A stretch of DNA of 64,000 nt from Petrolisthes cinctipes (GCA_033782935.1 JAWQEG010000520.1:43501-107500), one strand, 5' to 3'. Positions 25,302-38,255 are shown, numbered from the stretch's first letter. A program made the numbers and translations. Notes: a model not told the origin generated them from the sequence alone.

Positions 25302-28300
25302 GATAGTAAGAGAAGAGCAGTAGCCTATCATGGGACGATACGTTTCCTCTGACACACAGGCATACAAACACAACAAGGATGTGTAGCCTATGTTTTAAAT
25401 ACAAGAAAGTAAATGAGAGTGAGACGTAAAATATAGGGTGGAAAGTAAACAGTAGGTTATTAAAGGCATGAAAGTAACAAGGAGAGATGAGTATAAGGTA
25501 AGGTGAAAAATATGATAGGGTAAGTACTAGTAAAAGGAGGGTAGAGCAAGAGGTGGAAGGCCACGAATATACAGTAAAGACAAAACAGTAAGGAAGATAC
25601 AGGGTAAAGGAAGCCTAGCCCAAGATTAAGACAGACTTAATCTTGGCCTAGCCTAGACTACTCACTCGCTCGCTCTCCTCATTCACGCACTACCCATGAA
25701 TTCTCACATTTTTTCCCGGTAACTCGTTCTTTCCCGTTCTCTGCTCACCCTGTCCTCCCAATAGTTCTTCTCACTTAATTACGGTATACAGGATGGGTAT
25801 ACCGTCACAGCTTAGGCCTACATAATACATATCCGATCTCTCAACTAATTTTTCTCATTAAAACCGTTTTGTGTTTGTCCGTGGTCTTGTTCTTTCTTAC
25901 CGCTCTAGAGAAGGCTAACCTGTTCGGTATATTCTTTGTTTCTAGGCTACTCCTCCAGTCTACTTTCTCTCACCCACCTAACTACTTTTTCATCTTTATT
26001 ACAACCTTTCTTATACAATCGTGTCTTCTTCATAACCTACTCTCCTACTTGATACAACTTTACTTCATCTTAAAATCACAATAACTAATCTAGTTTCTAG
26101 GTCAAGACCTCGTAATTTATACAGGAAAACCACAAAACTGTTTTCACATCTTCCTCACAGTCTACATTCTTTCCTTTAACAATCATCTCACCATCACAAC
26201 ATGTCTCGTATCTTACATATACCCCCCTATCTTCTTCACATCATCTTTCTACCTTTCACACAACCTCCCTACCTTACCGCTTTCCCCTAACTTCCCTCTC
26301 TTTTAGCCTGCCTGCCTGTCTGTATATCTGTCTGTCTTACCTTCACCTTGACCACCCTCCTCACCACCTTCCTCAGTTGCTCCCCTCCGCTATACACCAC
26401 AGCGTGAAGAAGTGGTGGGGAGAAGGAGCCACACCCGAGTACCCAAACATAACCCACAAGCCTACAAAAGTGCCTGGCTCACCCAACCATGAGCTCCTCC
26501 CTGTATAAGGTGAACCAATAGGGATTTCAATGCGGATGTAGATTCAAGCAACTTCCAACCTGTTCCTTGTCCGCTCCTTGTGTTTAATTAATGTTTAGTA
26601 AGTGGAGTCTCGGAACTTAATGCAGTAAGGTACAGATGCAGTCCAAATTTTCTAGCCCACCCTTGAACAATGACTGAAGTTAATATATTGCAAGTGTATC
26701 CTTTTCACAGCGCGATTATCTATGATATTACATTCTAACGAAAACACAATGCAAGAAAGAAGGTCGATAATTATTTTGGAGTGAACGGAGGAACGAGAGA
26801 AGAAAGGCAAGAAACAAAAGTGTATGACGAGACAAAGAAAGAAGGAAGAGAAACGAGGAAGGAAGATAGGAGAGGTGAAAGAAGGAAGGGAAAAGGGGGC
26901 GTGAGGAGACAAAGGAGTACCGGTAACTGACAGACATCCTACTCCCACCATCGGTTGGCTGCACCAGTATTTTCACAACACAACAAAAATAAAAACACAA
27001 CACAAAATTCGCCTCCCACAACTCCTCAGAAGCAGTGACCTCTTCCTCTTCCTCCTCTTTATATACCACATCTTCTATCGTATACTCACCATATCATCTT
27101 TCACACTGCCCTTTCCATTTTACCTACTGTATGGGCTATATCACACGTTCTCATTTCCAATTTATCTTCCATATTCCACAATCATTCTCTAGCACACACC
27201 GGCACGTCCTCTCCTACCTTCTCTTCCACTAGTCGTTTACTTCAGTTTCTCTCGTTTACTTTGCAAAACCTTCCTAACTTTCCCTTCTTCCCTTTACAAG
27301 TAAGGTACCGTGCAAATGTCTTTCCTCTCCTTCATTCCCTTCCCTCTTTAATATTAACTCTTCCTTCTCTACTCTAATCCTATTCTATTCCGTTATTCAC
27401 CAAGCCCACGAGATATGGATGCCTCGGCCCCTTCGTCCCAAACACGTACACAAACACACACCACTGGGAGATAAAAAAAAAACTGGACGAGGAGAAGCCG
27501 AAGGGAACAATTGGCCCCAATGTGTGAGGTGGAGGGAGGGAGGTAAGGGAGGCTTGAACATAAGTGAAGGGAAAGTCTGTATATGAAGGGAAAGGAAGTA
27601 AGAAAGAAGAGGAAAGACCAAAGAGGGGGATATTAAATTTAGGAAGTGAAATGAGATAAGGAGGAAGTGAAATGAGATAAACGAGGACGAGAAAGGAATA
27701 AAAAAAAGGCAGATCAGAAAGAAGGAAGAGAGAAGAAAGAAGTGTTGATTAGTAAAAGACGAAGAAAGAAGGGAAGAATAGAGGATAAAGACAGGATGGC
27801 AGAGAGTGATTGGGTAACGGGAGGATGATGGAAGAGGAGTGAAGATGGACGAAAAAAAAGAGAGTGCTGAGAGAAGGGGCGGGGGAGAAAGATGAGAAAG
27901 TAAGGGCAAACATGTTTTTTTATCGCTTTGGGTCACAATGTAGTCTAGACTCCCTTCTGTTCCCGTTCCGAGGTCCTGACCAACACACACATATTATACA
28001 ATACAAATATACACAGATGTTAGAGAACAGTACAACGCTGAACACAAAATAAACGAGAAAATGGAAAAATGCCAACATGTGTAAACCATAAGAGATGATG
28101 AGGAAGAGAGAGGCAAACTGATGATGGAGGAGATAGAGATGAACAAATAACAACAACGATGATGAAACTAGGAGAATGAGCACAAGTACGACGTTATAAT
28201 TGCTATGTTAGAGACACCACGTGTATTAATAACACAATGAAAATGAACCCCAGATAACACGGTAGTAGGCTATGTTTACTGTTGTTGGTGGGGGAGGAGG

Positions 28301-29395
28301 GTGCAGAAGTAAACAATGGGTTAGAAAAGTAGTAGTTTTATCCAGGTGAGAGCGTGAGGAAACAGGTGCTGGTACGAGGCTATTAAACTCAAACACCCTC
28401 ACTCACTCACTCGTACATATAAATACTCCCCTTACAAACCTTAGGGAAAAGCAGCAGAAGGAATGTCCGAACTTCGGTTTGATATATAGAGATATTTAGA
28501 CTCAAGATAAAATCCTGCTATGGTTGCTATGTAGAAAGGATTAAATACTGCCATTGGTGTGAAATGGTTAAGCACTTCATGACATAAATTCTGCCAAAAG
28601 AATAGGAGTAGCCTAAGGGCCCGTGTCAGCCATATGCAAGCCTCCCTCTGAATGCATCTGGACAATGACCCCACCACGTAATCAGACAACAACAACAACA
28701 ACGACGACGACAGCTATTAAAACCTTGTGCCGGGAAATCTGACAAAGATAAGGGTTACTCTGCTAATTATAACATCTACATTGATCTTGTTTCCTTTTAT
28801 TTCAGTCTGTTGTGGTTTATGCTGTATAAAACTACATACATATGAGATTTGACCATTGTGGTATTCGGCATCCAATTTTCTTTCGCACACGAGGTGCCTG
28901 AAGGACTGACAGAATGTAAAGAGATATTATGTACAGAGGCAGTCTGTGTCAGCAGGCATATTACGGTATAAAAGAGTTAGTGTGTCTAAAGGCTGTGTGT
29001 TAGTCCCAAGCCTGAATTAATAGGGAGGAAAAGAGCTGTCGGCTAGTAAAAACAAGCATAAATCATAATATCCCCGAGCCTGTATAAACAGTGACCCCGT
29101 ATAAAGCCGGGCTAATAAAGCTGACGAAGAAGTGCGTATAGCGGCAGTGTGTTAGCAGGTATATATAGTGTGATGAGTTAGTGCGTCTATAGAGTCAGTG
29201 TGTCAGCAGGTAGAGTGTGTCAAGGAAGAAGCAGTGTGGCTGAAGTATCCAACAGGTGAAGTGCGTCAGCAGGCAGATAGTATCGAGAGGCAATTGAACA
29301 AAAGGACTGAGGAAGGCTGCCACACAAGAAACACTAGAAAGCTATTATCAAATACACTGCGAGGATGTACCGTTAGTTCCCACACCCTCAAGCTA

Positions 29396-29398
<3 letters not shown>

Positions 29399-29434
<36 letters not shown>

Positions 29435-29480
29435 TAAGTGTCGTACTCCACTGTGTTTGTCCAGTCCAACGAGTACCATT

Positions 29481-29541
<61 letters not shown>
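29399..29541. repeat. Two (TG)n microsatellites
   Basis: TG runs at 29399-29432 and 29483-29541 are separated by about 50 bases. Open frames with poly-Cys/Val or poly-His/Thr here are artefacts. Confidence 0.99.
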
Positions 29542-29542
<1 letters not shown>

Positions 29543-30034
29543 CTATGCATTACAGGTATTCTGAGGGGTAAATAATAGTCCATTAGCAGTAACCGGAGAC
29601 AGTATATAGAGGCGGGGATAGCCACCACATTCAAAGGCAAAGAAAAGGAGACACTTTCACCATCGGAGGCCTTATTGAAACATATTATATTATCAGTATT
29701 TTCAGGCATATACAAACGTCTGAAAATTTCTGAGAGATAGCGACGACCATCAACATAACCTGAGATTGTCAAGTTTAAAACAAAAACATACTAAAATTCA
29801 CATGTGCGTCAACCAAGCATGAGAATTACCAAGCTTATAGTCCTGATTAATTTGAGGAAAGTTATCCACCACGAGTTCCATCCCTACATATCTAAAACCA
29901 TAGCAGGGGGAACGAGGTAAGAAATACAGAGTGAGAATGACAAGACCAAAGGAAAATATAACAGGTGGACTGTGAAGATGGGAGGTCAAGAATTCAAGAG
30001 TGGTCAGATGATGAGGGGCTGCGGTCGTTCGTAG

Positions 30035-30036
<2 letters not shown>

Positions 30037-30071
<35 letters not shown>
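30037..30071. repeat. (AC)n microsatellite
   Basis: A plain AC dinucleotide run of about 35 bases. Confidence 0.99.
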
Positions 30072-30076
<5 letters not shown>

Positions 30077-30681
30077 CTAGTAAAGGAAAACATTTATACT
30101 ATACATAAAGGTCATTGTCAACAAGGTTACCAGGGCCAAGGCAGGGCTACCATACTGCATGTAATAATCACAAGGGTAGATAGGTAGGGTAATATCTATT
30201 GTCTATCTCTTAGTTCTTACATAATGCTACGTTACTGTATATAATTATAAAGAAAACATTATTCTTTAATAGTCATATACAAATAAATAAAATATGTGTT
30301 GATAATTTCTAAATAATGAGAAAAAGGAAGGTAGTGGTCAACAAATCCAAGAACCAATATCTAGATAATACGGTAAGAATATTGGATAGTTCACCTAGTT
30401 TCCAGGCCAGTCTGCCTTCGATAAACCCACACAGGTCGACTAACTGTTCCTCGAAACTGTCCCCATTGCTCTACTCCATTCCTCAACTAACTATTCATCT
30501 TCCCAACCAGTATATAGCAATTAAATAGGTAACTTAGATCGAGACAATATCAGCTGTTATTGGAAGTAGTTTTACTCCCTGTAGAAATTCTTGAGTACAT
30601 CCATAATTTGCGGTCTTAATCTCAGGACCTGCTATTCGATTTTTTTTTCACCACCAGTAGATTTGACCCCTCCTCCCATAC

Positions 30682-30758
30682 CTGTCTTTTGTTCTCGTTG
30701 AACCAGTTTGGGTTGTGACGAAAGACTCCTCCTTGTCCTGGTTTTTACTCCCTCCCAC
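30682..30758 (-). CDS. Candidate second exon of the locus-2 protein
   Basis: After a 122-base intron, AATGTAG is followed by a frame reading GGSKNQDKEESFVTTQTGST and ending at GACAG|GTATGG. It starts in phase 0, as needed after codon 1608, and ends in phase 2. A second possible acceptor (AAACCAG) lies in the same frame a few codons on. The pyrimidine tract is poor and no homology was recognised, so this is a weak call. Confidence 0.3.
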
Positions 30759-30880
30759 CTACATTCACACCCACTGTGACTCACACACCATAAGCCGAGT
30801 AGCTGACAAAAGAAATAGTACTTCAAATTATGCCCAATTTCTTACCGACCATACTAACTTCAAAACGGGACAGAACTCAC

Positions 30881-33800
30881 TTTCCACCACTGACTGCTGT
30901 AACACCATTCAGTGTAGGCAGAGTCTGTGGAAAGGTGTATCCAGAGCAACATGCGTTTGGTCTTCTCTAGCTGCCAACGGTGACGATCCTCTGGGGCTCT
31001 GCTGCGGCGCATCTTAGCCAGCTGCTGCCACAGTAACCCCTCCGTGTCCCTGTAGCAGTCCATGCGAGAGCCAGGCAGTCTACCCTCACCACCAGCAACA
31101 ACGTTCATGTCGTCATTTTTCTCATCCGTAAAAATTAAGCTCTCTAAATCAGACCAAGTTGCATTTAGGTCTGCCAGCTTCTTACTGAGGTCAAACCGTA
31201 CTGATCGCTTTGGAGATGTTATATTGTCTGAGTTAGCAAGGGTGTCTTGGCATACAGTGCCTGGGTCAACGCCAGGACGGTTCTCATGATCAGTGTAAAG
31301 GTTCTTGTTTTTGGCGATATGCTCATGGACAAACTTGGCCAGGTCAGCCAGGTCAAAGCTATAGTCCTCAGGTGTGGACTGTAATAACTCATCCAGAATG
31401 GGGAGATCAGGACTGAGGTCACGGCACTGCTGGTTCTCACGGGGTAGTGTGGAAACCGGTGTGTAATCTGGTGTAGGCACATACACTTGTTCTACTCCAC
31501 CATCTGATGATATTCTTAATATCTCTCTCTCTTTCTCTCTTTCATTCCTCTCTTGTTTCTCTTCCTTTGTGTGATTAGTTGAATCAACCCCAGGGGATGG
31601 GTCATCACATTTAGCTTCCTCTGTATCCTGGGGTGCCTTCTTCACCTCTTCAATGTTGGGCCGGTGATGTAATGAGCCCAGGATCTTCGATATATGTGGA
31701 GCCAACTGTTCCCTCCTGACAGCTACAGAGTTAGAGCTAAGGGAACCAACTGATAAACTGGAAATGACAGGCTGTTTTTTATGTATGTTAGCCTCCTCCT
31801 CGTCCTCATCCTGACTATCATTACCCTGGTGAGGGGAAAACCTGCGCCTTAACTTTAGTTTGAGCTCCCGGATCATCATATCATTATTGTTCCCAAGAAT
31901 GGACACTCCAAGCTTCTGAACCCGTTTTATTTTATCTGTTGGTGTTCCTGCCTGTTCTCGTCCCTTCCCTTCCATTTTATCACCATCCTGAGGTAAGACC
32001 TTAGCCACAGATTGTTCTATCTTAGGTTTATCAATCTCATTCAACTGCTCTTTTGAAGCCTGCAGTATTTCATCTCGTATCTCCTTTCGTGTACCATAAA
32101 TTTCACTGTCATTCTCATAAGAGTGGACCTCTCGTGATTCAGTGGAGGAAACAGTGTTGTGAAAGTACAGAGGAGCTTGTACATCTGGAGGGGGAAGAAG
32201 TGTAGTATGAAAGGTAAGACTGGTATGGTCTCTCTCTCTTGGCTCCACCTTGTGTTCCTCCTGGTCATGTGGCTGAAGCTGGTCACCACAGCGGAACATC
32301 TCCTCTGTCAGCTCCACTGCACGACCCCGTCTGATTACCACAGGGGTAGTCGCTGTATCTTTTTCACATTCCCTTGTCACAAAAGCTCCATTCATGGAAT
32401 GGAAGAGACGAGAGTTACGAACACCATAGATGGGTTCACCATGTCGTTGTCCATACATCTGCAGTTGGCCATCCTCCATACTTCCTTCTGTAGGAACAGT
32501 CCTTATTGATGGGGCAGAGGACATTCGTGAGGCCAGTGACTCGATGCTTTGGTATACATGATGTTTGAGCAACACCACGGGGGGAGTGTCATTACCAGCT
32601 TCGTTCCTACCCCCACCACACACATCATACATTGTCTGAGTGTTGTGTGTGGTGATGCTGCCCTCAGTCGCCTGCAGAGTGCTGCTGTCCTGGGTACTGT
32701 TGCTCTCATTGCAACAACCTGGCTCACTCTCAGACCAGATTTGCTGCTCTTCAAAGGCACGAAAAAGCTGACGTCCATCACTGTTCTCCTCAGTTGGGGT
32801 GCTGGCAGGACCTGGTGATGGACTTTCAGTTGGTGATGACAGCACTGGAGTGGAAAGCTCAGCATCCCTCATTCGTGAGTTTCTCTTTGTGGAATCTCTT
32901 GGAGGGTTATCATCACCTGGGGTGGCTGGGGGATGATGATCAGGGGTATCACCTAAACCTAAGTTTTGTCTGCGCAAATTTGCCACAACATGAGGGCCAG
33001 GAGTGACAGGCAGAAAGGTGTGGTCAGTAGAAACTTGGTACCTCTGTAAAGAGGCTTCCTCCTCACCACCAGCTTCCATGTAATCCCAAGAGGTGTCTGA
33101 GTCTAGGTAAGGATGTGTCCCCTGACTCACTGATTTGTTCTCTTGCAGCTCACTGTTATCAGATTCATGACCACGATTAACCACGAATTTGTGACTGAAG
33201 GAGGACTGAATTTTCCTCCTAGTAAAGCTCCCATTGTTTATATGGCTTGTCTCCTTATTTGAGTTCCCCCTGAAAATGACACTCTCCAAGCTGGTGACAC
33301 TGTCTGTCTCAGAGTCTGGGGTGTCATTGCTGCCACTACTGGTGGTAGTGGTGCCATGAGGGCGGTGGTCAGGGTGGTAGTCATAAGCAGAATCATCCTC
33401 ACTTGGCAACCGACGTGCAGCAAGACATTGCAGGTCCAGCCTGAATGAGTTTATATTCTGATGATCTTGTGAATGTTGTATAGGTGTGTCTGACTGGACC
33501 TTGCCCTTACATACATCCTCAGTGCTGCTTGCCGCCTTCACACTTTCTCGGGACCCAAATCTTACAAAACCCAGACCCATCAAGCTCTTGTAAATTTTCT
33601 GTTTTAGTGGCATTTTTGTGACTGGGCGGACTGGCTGTGTTTGAGGACTAGGAGCCAGACTCCAAGGGCTGGCAGGTGACTGTCTCTCATCCCTTTGCTG
33701 CTGACTACATTCCTCCTGCTTGGGAGACTGTTGTTCCTCATCAGTATGTTGTCCTGTCAGCTCTTGTTCACTTTCTACCGTAGGTGTGGAGAGGTCTGGA

Positions 33801-35704
33801 GTAGGTGCTGGAGTCTCCTCCTCATCCTTTTCCTCTTCTTCCTGTAGGTGTGGGTGAAGGAGTTGTGCTGGCGTGAGTGCAGGGTATGGTTGGAGAAGAG
33901 CTTGGTCAAGGAGACGGTCCACACTACGCCGGGTTGCTTCCTCTTCGTCCTCATCACCTTGGCTCTGTTCACCTTCATCACCAACAGCTGGCACTCGAGG
34001 TTCAAATATTAAGGAGTCAATGCTGCCAAAAGTGTCGTAGTCAGTATTTTCTTTGGTAGCTACAGGGGTCATCATAGGGGAAGGGGTCTTACTAGTGCTG
34101 CTTTCCTCCATGGGTACATAGATCTGTCCCAAATTAATATTGCTCAGTGTCTCCCAGTCTTGTGCCAGAGCCTCCTGCAGCCTCTCTCGGATTTCTTGGT
34201 TTCTCTCATCTTCATTACGGCAGTGTGTGAGGTTCAGGTTGGATGTTATGTGTTGTGTGAGAGCCTCCACTACTTTGGTCCTGGCAGCATTACTCACCTC
34301 ACCCGGTCCCCTCAGTAGCTCTCGCACTCGTTGCCTCAGCCACACATCCCCTTCCTTCTGCTGACCCTGAGGGAGACTGGGGACTGAGGGACCACTAGAA
34401 CGGACTGAAGCTCGAGCTACTCTAGCCAGGGATTCATACACATCCTCACTCTCACTCAGACTCCATACATCCAGGGGTAGGTACCGAGGTTTGGACACAG
34501 GTGAGTGTTCTAGTTGTGGCTCTGTCACTGACATCTGATTTACAAGAAAATTTTCTTGCAAACGTTGGGCAGCTGCTGCCTTGCCCACAGGCTCGTAAAT
34601 CTTCTCAAACTCTCCAATGGACCATGAATCCTGGGAGAGGAGGGAGCATTCGGTGGGCGAAGTTGGCCTAGCAGGATCTTTATGCCTCTTGCCATGCAAC
34701 TGATGGGCCCCACATTCACAGTCGCCCTCACAGGCGGTATGGTCAGGTCCACAATGCTCACAAGAGACACAAGAACACAAATCCCAGTTGGAGTCACCAG
34801 TGTGAGTGGGGGATAGGCCACGCTCATCCTCACTATCCCTCATTTCCTTCAACCGGCTCAGTATTTCCGAGCGTGATATGGTTGCTGCCTCCCTCCCACC
34901 CATTTTGGTTACTTCATCCTCCCTGCCCCGGACCATCTCAGACCGAGAGGCATACGTGGGGTCCACACGGGAAAGAATCTCGGAGCGAGAGATGTACACA
35001 GGTTCTTCATTCTGAGTGGGTAGTGATTGCCAAGACTGAGAATCCTCATCAACCATACCCAATTCACTCTGTTGTTGGCTGGAGTTGTGGCGTGCAAGGG
35101 AGTCTTGCAGGTTCCTTATATTACGGTACAACTCTGAACGTGTCACGTAATCCGTCTCTCCAAACTCAGTGTCTGTGTCAGTGTCTGAGGGAGGTTGTGT
35201 GCGGGGATGGGCATGTACCTGGGCCACCACCTGGTGCTGACGTGCACTTCCACCAGCTTGCTGAGGCAGTAAGTGACCTCGCCAACTATGACATGGCAGT
35301 GGTTCATAGATACGAGCAAAACTGTCCTCCAGATCATCCCAGGAGTCAGCATCAGATGGCATTTCGGTATGAGCAGCCTTCCTTGCCTCATGTTGCATTG
35401 CTCGGCGCATTAGCAGCTTCCTAGATTCGTACACGCTCTCAGTCTCACTTTCTGTATTAGTAGTGTTTCCACAGGCACCCTTCCCTTCCTGCTCTTCGCC
35501 AGTCATATCCTGGAGCATAGTGTCTTGTGGGACAGTTTCCTTACTCTCTAACAAAGCAGCAACAGAATCATGGTGTCCGGCCTCCAACTGCGCCACCTTC
35601 TTCCTTACACTGCCCCTCCACCCCTGCATTTTCATCATGACTGGTGTTGGGGTAGGCCTACTGGTGACAGGCCGTTCGCTGTCCCGGCGTACTGGCTCCC
35701 TCAT
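30881..35704 (-). CDS. Long disordered repeat-motif protein, first coding exon (1,608 codons; family unknown)
   Basis: A single open exon starts at an ATG with A at -3, and an in-frame TGA lies 10-12 bases upstream, so the start is well supported. The frame runs 1,614 codons to a stop, but the end is better read as a GTGAGT donor after codon 1608 (WWK|), phase 0. The protein is Glu/Ser/Asp/Thr/Gln-rich with no long hydrophobic segment or globular domain I recognise. It carries many copies of a motif ending IYEP-like (for example residues 121-135, 360-372, 413-425, 516-531, 556-569, 1516-1525), four Y-x-S/T-R-S-E motifs (186-285), a Cys cluster (310-331), basic patches (near 823-845 and 1280-1290) and a possible helix at 1556-1590 (LLWQQLAKMRRSR; LEKTKRMLLWI). 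A scaffold role is inference. A KASH/Klarsicht-like or spectrin-associated protein was considered, without proof. Confidence 0.9.
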
Positions 35705-36300
35705 CCTCCTCTCTCACTCTCCCTCAGCAAATTCCAGGAGACTAACACATTCACTACACTGCCCTGATCGCACTAGAGTAGAGTATCACAGTACTGGTAT
35801 ACATTAGATTATTTATATATTATGTCTGAGTATCGAAGAGTACATGAAGTGTACTAAAATTATCTTAACACTGATGTTCGGAGTATGACTGCATTATACA
35901 AAAAAAGTCAAGATCACATTGAGAGAATATCAGCACTTATCTCAAAAACATCAGAGGTTGTAGTGAATGTATCATAGCATATTCAGTATCTAGTGTTCAA
36001 GTACACTGAGTAATAACCACGTCCGACTTACCATACTTTTTATCATATTAGTACAACATTTGCTACTTTATTCACACAAAACACGCAACAACACTGATAA
36101 TCTCACTTCCTCTCGTCGCCCGTGTCGTATAGAATAAACTTATACAGTATATTTACAGCCGTACCGCCACCTGTTCAAGTATATACAATCCCGGGGAAGT
36201 AATGTGGGACGGGAACGGGACGGGAGAAAGGGATGAAAGACGTGCACACCACCACAGCAGCCCTCACACTGACTGGACCAGCACGGCATTCCACCAGACC
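35705..36300 (-). promoter_or_regulatory. 5' leader and presumed promoter region of locus 2
   Basis: This stretch lies directly upstream of the locus-2 start codon. An in-frame TGA at 35714-35716 closes the reading frame. No convincing TATA box or initiator could be placed. The call rests only on position. Confidence 0.3.
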
Positions 36301-38249
36301 CAGTCCCACCCACCGGTTTGTCTGTCTCACTACAACACCCCCTACTTTCTTATCTCTACTCCGCCTCCTCTCATAATCTTTTTTTCTTTAATTTTATGTT
36401 TGTGTGTCACTTGGTATATTTAATGTCTTACGGTACTAGTCCTTTTTGTTTTTATTTGTCTAGCACTCAATTAGCCCCCTACTTGACAGCCTCGTTCTTA
36501 CATTAATCAGTGTTATTTTCCTGTATATTTTTCTATATTCAAGTAGGTAGCTAATAACTCTGCTACAGTCTGCTTCTGTCTCCTCTCCTTCAGCTTTACA
36601 CCATCGCCCTTTACGACACCGACACCGACACCGACACCACCACCACCCTCACCTCTACACTTTGCATCTCGTCAACAACACCTTATATTATACAACTTGT
36701 GGTGGCCTCACAAAGGGTACGTTCTCCATAACCTTTACAATAGATACCATTACAATTAAAAGTCTCCTCAAGGGTGTTGGTGCCGGACAATTTGTGGTCC
36801 ATTAATTAAGCATGTGTTAATGTATATGAAATGACACTACTGATCCATACTATAACACACTACCAGAATTACCTAAATATATGAAAAAGCAATATTTGAC
36901 AAGCAATACGTTCCATGCATATATAGCACATCAATATGTTTGTACTCCTGATAAAATAATTATGCTGCAAACTGGTCAGTGAGGCGTTACAATGGTTGAG
37001 AATGTTGTAGGTATGAAATTTATGGTTTGTTGCAGTAGTATTATGGCCAGTTAGACGGTGATGTGACTCATAAAATTAATGCTGTACAGTATAGGCCTAA
37101 CACCATCATAAAGCCTCACTTTAAATTACACACGCTCCTCCACTTTCACAGTCAACTTTCCACGTCATGAGATCTGCCGTCATCCTCTCACTAATTATTA
37201 CCCCCTCGTGTTCTTCAAATTATATCACAAAACCCCCTTCACCTTCCCATCACACTCCATCTCTCCTACCAACTGGGATTCAATCTATATATACTGCATT
37301 ACTGGCAACTTGTGTCTTGGATTTTCTCACAAATATAACATCTTTCTACAGTATACTCTCAAAATATACTTTCTCCAGCACATCAAATTTTATCAAACCA
37401 ATGTCTCCGTCAAGCCAGACTCAATTAACATTTAATATCATCTCATCCACACCAAGTGGTACCATAAGTAACACTTGATATACTACAGTTAACATGTCAC
37501 CCATTCCAACAAATTAATACATGTCTTTACTTCGTCAACAACACATCAGTTTTCATTAATCACTAGTCACCATTTTCCATCCTTTCTTACCATTTTCTAC
37601 TCCCCCTCATTATCGTTCAGCTTCCTCCCTTTCCATTCCCCTCCCTGAGGGGGTAGAAACGTGAGGCATGGAGATGACGTGAGGGGAACCTGGGAGAGTG
37701 ATGGTGGACTCAGGTGACGGCAGACGTGTGTGTGTGTGTGTGTGACTCCCCAGCCACACTTAATTGTTCCCTCACAATCCCGTTACTACAGTACCCACCA
37801 AACACCGCTACCCACAAAACACAAGCCGCCACCACTAAACACTCACCAGAGTTATCCGATCACTTCCATAACCAACTCAGTAGTGAATTATATTCTGAAC
37901 TACTATAACCATTCATCAACATTGCCCACACACCATAGTTACCCTCTTGTAGTACACCAAAAGCTATACTACTGTACACGCTCACCAACGTTACCCTCGC
38001 CGACACCCACTTACATCAACATCCGAATCGTCACTACAAAAATGTACTCTAATATTATTTAGACAACTAACCACTTCACACGACACACTATCACTTATTT
38101 AATCACCACCACTGGGTAAACCTGCTCACTGCTGCCACCAATTTCCCACTCACGACTGACCACAAGCCACTACCTCCTTACTTTTCCCCACGATTACCTA
38201 TTACGACCCACGCACGACGGTCTGTTTACTACCATAATGCCCACTCACG

Positions 38250-38255
<6 letters not shown>

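Larger units (their letters stand above)
25302..30681. other. Non-coding, repeat-rich spacer or intron
   Basis: It alternates C/T-rich (25.66-26.35 and 27.0-27.4 kb) and A/G-rich (26.75-26.93 and 27.47-28.2 kb) blocks on the plus strand, and includes a small hairpin at 25613-25653 and microsatellites. A donor-like AAG|GTAAGA at 26340/26341 could end an untranslated exon on the minus strand; it has no usable ATG frame. Confidence 0.55.

Noticed and set aside
26341..26502. Possible untranslated or first exon with strong AAG|GTAAGA donor on the minus strand
   Set aside because: The phase-0 frame has no ATG after its upstream stop, and the ATG frames stop before the donor, so it is not a coding exon; a 5' UTR exon remains possible but unproven.
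27397..27990. 197-residue minus-strand frame rich in Ser/Phe/Leu
   Set aside because: It is the shadow of a purine-rich plus-strand block, with no codon pattern or domain.
32159..32509. Plus-strand open frames opposite locus 2 (also at 34873-35424 and 35463-35807)
   Set aside because: They are antisense shadows of the long coding exon.
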